A stretch of 12,600 nt of DNA from Gemmatimonadales bacterium UBA7835 (GTDB taxonomy: Bacteria > Gemmatimonadota > Gemmatimonadetes > Longimicrobiales > Gaopeijiaceae): contig DLTN01000077.1 of assembly GCA_002500925.1 (NCBI GenBank), positions 1 through 12,600 of the forward strand, given 5' to 3'. Below the pieces are notes generated by a model, which saw only the letters and a list, made by a program, of their open reading frames with translations, was not told the DNA's origin and ran no database searches. Positions 7,604-12,600 of this stretch are shown in pieces; within the stretch, counting starts at the first letter, position 1, and every line of letters begins with the position of its first letter. Both the position numbers and the translations under genes were made by a program.

Positions 7604-8746
7604 TCAGAAAATATTTGCTTCGACAGGAAGCTTCTGAGCGAAGCGAGTATGTCGGAAGTGATCTACGTCCACAGTCGTAGTGTCGCCGTCGGCGATCATC
7701 TCTGCTACCGCGACTCCGGCAGCGGGAGCATGCATGATGCCGTGTCCAGAAAACCCGCAGGCGTCAATCCACCCTCGGGTGTCCGGATGCGGACCTATGA
7801 TGGGGCTGTTGTCTGGACTGACCCCGTAGTAGCCCCACCAGCTTCCGCTGAGATCGACCCCCATATCCTCCCACCACGAATATCTATCGACTCCAGTCAG
7901 AAGTACGTGCTCGAGCCAATCTTGATCTACTCCTTCGGTGAAACCAAACTCTTGACTCAGGTTGTCGAGCCCGAAGATCACCCGGTCCAGCTCAGAACGG
8001 ACATAGACGCCCGTGGACAAGTCGATAGTGAGCGGGTAGGTACGCTTGTCTGTGATCGGGGAAGACAGGAAGATCTGGATACGCTTAGGACCCACAGGCA
8101 CGCTTAGCCCCGCTAGGGCACCGATCGTTCCGGACCAGGCACCGGCCGCATTGACGATCCATTTGCAAGAAAAGCGATCATCGCCGGCCTCCACAAGCCA
8201 ACCTTCACCTTCAGGTCTCAGCCCATTCACACGGGTATTCATCCTGAAGCTGACGCCTAGTTCTTTGGCCATTTCAACCCAGGCTAGACACGCCATATGC
8301 GGATCAATGATCCCATCCCAAGGCCCGTATGTTGCTCCTGCCAGTCCCTCGGTAGAGAAAGGTATGTACTGCTGTGCTTCATCTGGATCCAGCACCTCTA
8401 CTGGTGCTCCTAGCTCGTGCTGGAGCCGAACAGATTCTAGATGCGTGTCCCAGCGCGCTTCGGGGACTAACAACAAGTAGCCGATGTCTCTGTAACCGAT
8501 ATCACGACCGTAACGCTCTTCAAATGAGCGGTATATAGGGAGGGAATAGAGTGATAGCAGGATGTTCGGGGCTGTAGTGAATTGAACACGAACTCCTGCG
8601 GCGCTCTTGCCGGTAGAGCCCATTGCTGCGCCCGCATCCTGTTCAAGTACGGTCACGGTCAGACCACGTTCAGCTAGATGCCACGCAGATGAGGCGCCAT
8701 TGATCCCCGAACCAATGACGACAACATCGGATGAGTGTGTACTCAA
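7604..8746 (-). CDS. FAD-dependent oxidoreductase, DAO family (sarcosine oxidase beta/FOXRED1-like)
   Basis: This 380-residue flavoprotein begins with a Rossmann FAD motif, VVVIGSGINGASSAWHL (8-24), and an acidic strand end at Glu35 (VLEQD). GSTGKSAAGVR (43-53) follows. VNAAGAWS (198-205) and the C-terminal DNSPIIGPHP (312-321) and ACGFSGHGIMHAPAAG (329-344) are hallmarks of the DAO family, closest in style to sarcosine oxidase beta subunit, dimethylglycine dehydrogenase-like and FOXRED1 proteins. Such enzymes oxidise a C-N bond of an amino acid or N-methylated amine; the substrate is not deducible. The start is TTG at 8746, seven residues before the FAD strand. There is no Shine-Dalgarno and no in-frame ATG/GTG upstream before the stop at about 8810, and the first internal Met (42) falls after the FAD motif. 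It precedes the membrane hydroxylase by 45 bp and is divergent from the cytochrome gene. Confidence 0.92.
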   Translation of the reverse strand: MSTHSSDVVVIGSGINGASSAWHLAERGLTVTVLEQDAGAAMGSTGKSAAGVRVQFTTAPNILLSLYSLPIYRSFEERYGRDIGYRDIGYLLLVPEARWDTHLESVRLQHELGAPVEVLDPDEAQQYIPFSTEGLAGATYGPWDGIIDPHMACLAWVEMAKELGVSFRMNTRVNGLRPEGEGWLVEAGDDRFSCKWIVNAAGAWSGTIGALAGLSVPVGPKRIQIFLSSPITDKRTYPLTIDLSTGVYVRSELDRVIFGLDNLSQEFGFTEGVDQDWLEHVLLTGVDRYSWWEDMGVDLSGSWWGYYGVSPDNSPIIGPHPDTRGWIDACGFSGHGIMHAPAAGVAVAEMIADGDTTTVDVDHFRHTRFAQKLPVEANIF

Positions 8747-8749
8747 GGT

Positions 8750-8779
8750 TTGACAGGCCGTTTGGGGTCTAGTTTTAAA
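8750..8779 (+). promoter_or_regulatory. candidate sigma70-type promoter toward the cytochrome c gene
   Basis: A consensus -35 hexamer TTGACA (8750-8755) is followed after 18 bp by TTTAAA (8774-8779), a 4/6 match to the -10 consensus. It points at the cytochrome gene, whose ATG is about 135 bp downstream, which would give a long 5' leader. The -35 lies only 4 bp from the TTG start of the divergent oxidoreductase. Consensus matching alone supports it. Confidence 0.3.
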
Positions 8780-8791
8780 GGATCTCCGGGA

Positions 8792-8801
8792 CAGTATACT
8801 G
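8792..8801. repeat. 10-bp perfect palindrome CAGTATACTG in divergent promoter region
   Basis: CAGTATACTG reads the same on both strands and contains the -10-like hexamer TATACT in both directions. It sits centrally enough between the two divergent starts (8746 and 8916) to serve as a shared operator or bidirectional -10. Neither direction has a good -35 at 16-18 bp. I do not recognise it as a known regulator site. Confidence 0.3.
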
Positions 8802-8820
8802 CTATTGGCTCAACTGCCGG

Positions 8821-8849
8821 ATCTTAGAAATAAAAAATCCGATCAGCAA
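8821..8849 (-). promoter_or_regulatory. candidate promoter toward the FAD oxidoreductase
   Basis: On the - strand, TTGCTG (8849-8844) is followed after exactly 17 bp by TAAGAT (8826-8821), a 3/6 and 4/6 match to -35 and -10. The spacer is very T-rich. The start codon of the oxidoreductase is about 75 bp further on. This is the best-spaced pair I find for that direction, but it is weak. Confidence 0.22.
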
Positions 8850-8915
8850 AATGAACGCCAGAGGGGTCATGCGTAGTAGATTATCCAGTGAAAATATCTC
8901 TCTATACCACTTGCC

Positions 8916-9380
8916 ATGGTCAGGATCCTCCGCTCTACCACCACTATCTTCGCTCTCACCTTCCTAGCCGCATGCTCTGCGAGTTCCTCTGGCCCGGCAG
9001 CGACTCCGGAGCCTCTGCCCGAAGATACGGAAACCGAGAGCGCTGACCCAACGACAGCCGATGGTATCTTCACACTAGCCCAAGCTGATCGTGGCGAGGC
9101 ACTTTTTAGGTCGACGTGCAGTGAATGCCATGACTCGGCAGACTGGACGGAGACCGGTTTCAGGGGTCGTTGGGAAGACCAGTCAGTTTACCAGCTCTGG
9201 TACTACGTCAACGAGAGGATGCCGTACGACAATCCGTGGAGCCTCTCTCGCCAGGAGACGACCGACGTCCTGACATACATATTCAAGCTCAATGAGCTTC
9301 CAGCAGGTGAAGATGAACTGGCGACGGATGACGACTCGATCGACGACTATTGGATCGCTTGGAATCCTCGTCTCCCATAG
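8916..9380 (+). CDS. lipoprotein cytochrome c, monohaem class I
   Basis: This 154-residue protein has a lipoprotein signal peptide ending in FLAAC (16-20), with Cys20 to be lipidated, then an acidic, Pro/Thr-rich linker (about 21-48). A class I cytochrome c domain follows. CSECH (68-72) is the haem c attachment motif with axial His72. Met102 in ERMPYDNPWSLS is the likely second axial ligand, and the motif TTDVLTYIFKLNELPAG (115-131) closes the fold. It resembles cytochrome domains that accept electrons from PQQ or flavin dehydrogenases. It should sit outside the inner membrane, tethered by lipid. The ATG at 8916 has no visible Shine-Dalgarno. It appears monocistronic; no dehydrogenase partner is adjacent on its strand. 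The divergent oxidoreductase lacks a signal peptide, so a direct partnership is doubtful. Confidence 0.92.
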   Translation: MVRILRSTTTIFALTFLAACSASSSGPAATPEPLPEDTETESADPTTADGIFTLAQADRGEALFRSTCSECHDSADWTETGFRGRWEDQSVYQLWYYVNERMPYDNPWSLSRQETTDVLTYIFKLNELPAGEDELATDDDSIDDYWIAWNPRLP

Positions 9381-9607
9381 ACCAGAAAAGTCCATATAAA
9401 GTCTTTCGTGTATGCGGATTTCTATAGTCGGCTAACGAACAGACTCACGACTGTCCCAAGGGATCAGTTTCCTGGTTTGATCAGCTGGCTAGAAGACGTG
9501 AATCGGCCCGACCCGTGCCAGATCACTTATTGCACCCCATTATTCGAATCTAACGCCAGTGGGGATTCGCTCCGCCTAGACGTCACTCGAAGGTTTTCCG
9601 TTCTCTC
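9381..9607. other. intergenic region before the S9 peptidase, no supported gene
   Basis: This 227-bp gap follows the cytochrome gene. A GTG-started frame at 9408-9647 crosses it but has no Shine-Dalgarno, unremarkable composition and runs into the peptidase signal sequence, so I do not accept it. TATAAA at 9395-9400 lacks a -35. TTGCAC at 9530-9535 followed after 15 bp by TAACGC is too weak to call a promoter. No hairpin with a T-tract is visible after the cytochrome stop. Confidence 0.5.
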
Positions 9608-11866
9608 ATGTTTACTGATATCTCTCTTCAGTTTCTCCGTTCTATAGTCGTAGTCGCATCTGCGATCGTTCTTGTCGCGCTCCCCGTGTCAGCTCAACAG
9701 CGGCCGATGACATTTATGGATGTCCAACTCCAACGCTCGGCAGGGTCTTGGACACCGAGCCCTGACGGCCGGTCGATGCTATATACCGTCCGGACGCCAG
9801 ACTGGCAGGAGGAGACATCTCAAACGGATATCCACCTTGTCTCAATGGAAGACGGTATGTCATCCAGTCGTCAGCTCACGTACACGGATCATAAAGATGA
9901 GACGCAGCCCACTTGGGCCCCGGATGGCACGTGGTTTGTCTTCGCGTCCGATCGTGATTCCGAAAACGGAGATGACCAGCTCTACATGATGCGTCACGAT
10001 GGCGGTGAGGCACGAAAAATCACGGATGCCAAAGACGGGGTGACAGGCTTCGACTTTAGTCCAGATGGCGTTTGGCTGGTTTATCGGAGTGGGGATGCTG
10101 GTAAGCAGCAGCTCTTCCGGATGTCTGTTACCACTCTCTCGGTCGGTCAAGCGGAGCAGATTACGTCGGGTGAGGCCGGAGTGGAGGAGTGGAGTTGGAG
10201 CCCTGACGGATCGACTGTGTACTTCGTGCGACCGGATGCGTACGACGGTGCTGATTATAGACGTCGGGATGCAGGCTTCACAGTAGACGTTAGGAACCAG
10301 GTGACAGCGCTGTCGAGCCTATGGGAGGTATCGATGGGCGAGGGGACAGAGCGGATACTGGAGCAGTCCGAAGAGTACAGCGTTGACAATTTCAACGTCT
10401 CGGATGACGGGTCATGGATTTCATTTACGGGAGGTTCGGAAGAGCGCTACGAGCGTAACATCACTGGGTCGCGACTCTATGCGGACCAGTACCTGCTAGA
10501 ACTCTCCAGTGGTCATGTGGAACGACTGACCCAGAATTACGAGGTCGGAGAGAGTAGTACGCAGTTCTCACCGGATGGGAATTGGATTGCTTTCTCGGCG
10601 CCCGACGAGATGGATCGCTACTCCATGACGGAAAACCGGATCTATATTCGTGAGATTAGTGACCGAGGCGGGGAATTCCGGAAGCTTGGGTCTGGCTTTG
10701 ATCAGAGCCTGTCGGTTGGCTTTTGGTCAGAGGACTCTCGGACCATCTATTTCAATGCCGGTGTGACGGTAACCCAACAGCTATGGGCTCTCGATATCGA
10801 GAAGGATGAGGTAACCCAGATTACGGAAGAGAGGGCCTCCCTTTCTGTCGCACGAGATGAGTCTTCCGGTGCGATCCTGATCAATTATCAAGATCCGATG
10901 ACTCCACCAACTGTCTTTACCGTAGATGGTGTAGAGGAAATTGACGACCGTGACCGCTGGGTCCAACTCGTCGATGTGAACCCTCAGATGAGCGAAATCG
11001 CCTTGGGCCGCGAGGTCGAGGTTAACTGGACGTCGACCGACGGTAGGACAGTAGGTGGTGTGCTGGTGTATCCAGTGGGTTATGAGGAAGGAACCCGATA
11101 TCCGCTGATTGTGGCGATTCATGGAGGACCTGCTTCTGCGGACGTCCTACGTTTCAATGGTGGTTACGGTGCACAGGTTTATGCGGGCGCGGGGTACGCG
11201 ATCCTTAAACCCAATTACCGTGGGTCGCGTAACTACGGAAATGCACACAGAACTGACATTGTCGGCGATTACTTCACTCTAGGGTATGACGACATCATTA
11301 CTGGTGTGGATTACCTGATTGAAGAGGGGATAGTCGACGGAGACCGAATGGGGGCGCTCGGTTGGAGTGCTGGTGGGCACTGGTCAAACTGGATCCTCAC
11401 CCAGACGGACCGTTTTAAAGCGATCAGCTCGGGTGCGGGCACGATGAACTGGATCAGCATGTACGCTCAGAGTGATGTACAAAGGAATCGCCAGTTCTAC
11501 GTCGGGGACGGTTTCCTCTACGAAGACTTCGATACTTATTTCAATCAGTCACCGCTTAAGTACATAACAAATGCGAAGACACCGACGATGATTCACGTTG
11601 TCGAAGGGGATCCCCGGGTTCCAAGCCCTCAGTCGGTCGAGCTTCACATGGCACTGAAGAAACTCGATGTGCCGACTGAACTCTTCATGTACCCGGGTAG
11701 GAGCCACGGTATTCCGAATCCTCGCAATCGCTTGGTTAAGTCGGTGAGTGAGATGGCATGGATGGACCATTATGTGCGTGGCATAGGTGATAAGTTTGAG
11801 TGGGAGCAGGTGCTCGAAACACTTGAGACAGAGGCCGAGGATCCGCGCCCAGTATCGGACCAATGA
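9608..11866 (+). CDS. secreted S9 family peptidase (prolyl oligopeptidase family)
   Basis: This 752-residue serine peptidase has a signal peptide (residues 1-29, hydrophobic 12-25, cleavage after PVSA). A TolB/DPP4-type propeller follows, with repeated SPDG motifs (for example TPSPDG 49-54, APDG 104-107, SPDG 151-154 and WSPDG about 197-201). The alpha/beta hydrolase domain fills the C-terminal third: AIHGGP (His505 region, oxyanion side), NYRGSRNYG, nucleophile Ser587 in GWSAGGH, Asp668 in EGDPRVP and His700 in GRSHG. The triad is intact. Family members release dipeptides or acyl-amino acids from short peptides in the periplasm or outside. The usual HG before the catalytic Asp region is VEGD here. 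The ATG at 9608 has no Shine-Dalgarno. Its stop overlaps the next start (ATGA), so the two are co-translated. Confidence 0.95.
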   Translation: MFTDISLQFLRSIVVVASAIVLVALPVSAQQRPMTFMDVQLQRSAGSWTPSPDGRSMLYTVRTPDWQEETSQTDIHLVSMEDGMSSSRQLTYTDHKDETQPTWAPDGTWFVFASDRDSENGDDQLYMMRHDGGEARKITDAKDGVTGFDFSPDGVWLVYRSGDAGKQQLFRMSVTTLSVGQAEQITSGEAGVEEWSWSPDGSTVYFVRPDAYDGADYRRRDAGFTVDVRNQVTALSSLWEVSMGEGTERILEQSEEYSVDNFNVSDDGSWISFTGGSEERYERNITGSRLYADQYLLELSSGHVERLTQNYEVGESSTQFSPDGNWIAFSAPDEMDRYSMTENRIYIREISDRGGEFRKLGSGFDQSLSVGFWSEDSRTIYFNAGVTVTQQLWALDIEKDEVTQITEERASLSVARDESSGAILINYQDPMTPPTVFTVDGVEEIDDRDRWVQLVDVNPQMSEIALGREVEVNWTSTDGRTVGGVLVYPVGYEEGTRYPLIVAIHGGPASADVLRFNGGYGAQVYAGAGYAILKPNYRGSRNYGNAHRTDIVGDYFTLGYDDIITGVDYLIEEGIVDGDRMGALGWSAGGHWSNWILTQTDRFKAISSGAGTMNWISMYAQSDVQRNRQFYVGDGFLYEDFDTYFNQSPLKYITNAKTPTMIHVVEGDPRVPSPQSVELHMALKKLDVPTELFMYPGRSHGIPNPRNRLVKSVSEMAWMDHYVRGIGDKFEWEQVLETLETEAEDPRPVSDQ

Positions 11867-12414
11867 TGCTAGTAATCCGTGGTGTTGCAGTGGTGTTTGC
11901 TGTCACGACGCTCACTATATTCTCTGCTCTCCAAGTAGAGGCGCAGGCCCCGGATAACTTTTTGGGCGAGTTCCGAGGGCAGTTCGGTGCATCTGCTCAG
12001 AAGCTCGTAGCTCTGGCCGGAGCTATGCCTGCTTCAACGTACGATTGGAGTCCAGGCGATGGTGTCGCCAGCGTCGCACGGGTGTACATGCATATCGCCC
12101 GCTACAACTACATGTACTTACATGAAAATATGGGGCGAGTGAGTCCGGTACATCCGGACGAGTACGGGAGATGGGAAGACGAGGTGTCGGACAAAGATCA
12201 AGTAGTTGCAATTCTACAGGAGTCCATGCAATACGTCCGGGATGCGGTCGAAGCTTCTGACACTGATTCGCTAAATCAAGAGACCACTTTGTATGGTCGA
12301 GAAGTAGGAGAATGGGCTGTTCTACTTCAGCTAGTTACGCATATGAACGAGCATCTCGGACAGTCGATCGCGTATGCGCGTATGAACGAAGTAGTCCCAC
12401 CTTGGTCGAATTGA
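11863..12414 (+). CDS. exported DinB/YfiT-like putative metal-binding protein
   Basis: The 183-residue protein has a Sec signal peptide (residues 1-28, hydrophobic core 8-22, cleavage near VEAQA). The rest is helical and fits the DinB/YfiT four-helix bundle: FRGQFGASAQKLVALAGAMP in helix 1, MHIARYN with His77 in helix 2, and VTHMNEHLGQSIAYARMN with His160 and His164 in the last helix. These three histidines match the family's divalent-metal triad. DinB-fold enzymes include thiol transferases and hydrolases, but most exported members are uncharacterised. The gene starts with tandem ATGs at 11863 and 11866, the first overlapping the peptidase stop. There is no Shine-Dalgarno, so translational coupling is likely. 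A link to peptide metabolism is a guess from position only. Confidence 0.88.
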   Translation: MMLVIRGVAVVFAVTTLTIFSALQVEAQAPDNFLGEFRGQFGASAQKLVALAGAMPASTYDWSPGDGVASVARVYMHIARYNYMYLHENMGRVSPVHPDEYGRWEDEVSDKDQVVAILQESMQYVRDAVEASDTDSLNQETTLYGREVGEWAVLLQLVTHMNEHLGQSIAYARMNEVVPPWSN

Positions 12415-12427
12415 TAAGCAATTCTTT

Positions 12428-12493
12428 ATGGGGAGGACGAACTTGCGCTCGTCGGCCTCACAGCCCTCTTGCTCTGATGGAGATCTTCTTTGA
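12428..12493 (+). CDS. 21-codon leader-like ORF overlapping the lipoprotein start (doubtful)
   Basis: An ATG at 12428 opens a 21-codon frame whose TGA (12491-12493) overlaps the TTG start of the next gene as TTGA. Within it GGGAGG (12431-12436) precedes an in-frame TTG at 12443, which could be an alternative 16-codon start. The peptide is short, polar and Ser-rich and has no run of one amino acid that would suggest an attenuator. The stop/start overlap resembles translational coupling, but in a 75-bp gap it may be coincidental. Confidence 0.15.
   Translation: MGRTNLRSSASQPSCSDGDLL
12479..12483 (+). promoter_or_regulatory. Shine-Dalgarno GGAGA for the TTG-started lipoprotein
   Basis: GGAGA lies 6 nt before the TTG at 12490. 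An in-frame TGA at 12475-12477 rules out any start further upstream, so this site and the TTG together fix the start of the last gene. Confidence 0.6.
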
Positions 12494-12600
12494 GACAGTT
12501 TAGCAGACTGACGACCCCTGCGCTCGTGCTCATCATCGCCGCGTGTTCGGGTGGATCTGCAAGTTCCGATCGCTTCGAAGCAGAGCAGGTGAAAACTAGC
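12490..12600 (+). CDS. lipoprotein, 5' end only (runs out of the window)
   Basis: Only 37 codons are present, in frame to the last base. From the TTG start the peptide has a basic n-region (Arg2, Arg6), a hydrophobic core ALVLII (11-16) and a lipobox IAAC with Cys19, then a Gly/Ser-rich stretch and a polar segment. This is a convincing type II signal peptide, so the product is membrane-anchored outside the cytoplasm. There is too little sequence to name a family. It follows the DinB-like gene by 75 bp on the same strand and could belong to the peptidase transcript. Confidence 0.75.
   Translation, partial: MRQFSRLTTPALVLIIAACSGGSASSDRFEAEQVKTS

Noticed and set aside
9408..9647. 79-codon GTG-started frame before the S9 peptidase
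   Set aside because: It has no RBS, overlaps the peptidase signal sequence in another frame and resembles nothing known.
12436..12453. Inverted repeat GACGA/TCGTC as a terminator after the DinB-like gene
   Set aside because: The stem is only 5 bp with an 8-nt loop and no T-tract, and the next gene follows closely on the same strand.
1..12600. CRISPR arrays, mobile elements, tRNAs, phage or defence genes
   Set aside because: No spaced direct repeats, transposase or integrase motifs, tRNA-like cloverleaf or defence-type domains were visible on either strand by reading.

Overview
The window looks like chromosomal DNA of a free-living, Gram-negative-type bacterium. Several products carry Sec signal peptides or lipoboxes. 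The mix of a BNR/VPS10-type propeller protein, an S9 peptidase with a TolB-like propeller, an exported DinB-like protein and a lipoprotein cytochrome c is the kind often seen in Gemmatimonadota and some Acidobacteriota. That placement is an inference from gene style only, because no rRNA or other marker gene is present. I see no tRNA, rRNA, CRISPR array, transposase, integrase, phage gene or toxin-antitoxin pair.

Layout. The left edge (1-1956, +) is the 3' part of a large BNR-repeat propeller protein with an Ig-like C-terminal region. A perfect Shine-Dalgarno and an overlapping ATG follow, but they open only a 20-codon frame. A class I/II aminotransferase (2047-3306, -) converges on this gene. 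Across a 142-bp divergent gap starts a tightly packed + strand cluster, 3449-6650. It holds an exported two-domain protein, dihydroxy-acid dehydratase (ilvD) and a ketopantoate-reductase-family enzyme, joined by two 4-bp stop/start overlaps. IlvD makes 2-oxoisovalerate, the precursor of valine and of ketopantoate, so the last two genes fit the branched-chain/pantothenate branch point.

Next comes a convergent - strand pair. An FAD-dependent DAO-family oxidoreductase (7604-8746) lies upstream of a sterol desaturase/fatty acid hydroxylase-family membrane di-iron enzyme (6737-7558), 45 bp apart and probably co-transcribed. Divergent from them is a single lipoprotein cytochrome c (8916-9380).

After a 227-bp gap with no supported gene, a + strand cluster runs to the right edge. 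It holds a secreted S9 prolyl-oligopeptidase-family peptidase (9608-11866), an exported DinB/YfiT-like protein (11863-12414, 4-bp overlap) and the first 37 codons of a new lipoprotein gene (from 12490) that runs out of the window.

Overall this is a mainly housekeeping and secreted-enzyme region. I found no convincing new biological system. The points most worth checking are the PanE-like enzyme lacking two expected active-site asparagines, the exported protein translationally coupled to ilvD, and two very short ORFs with good ribosome-binding sites at gene junctions.
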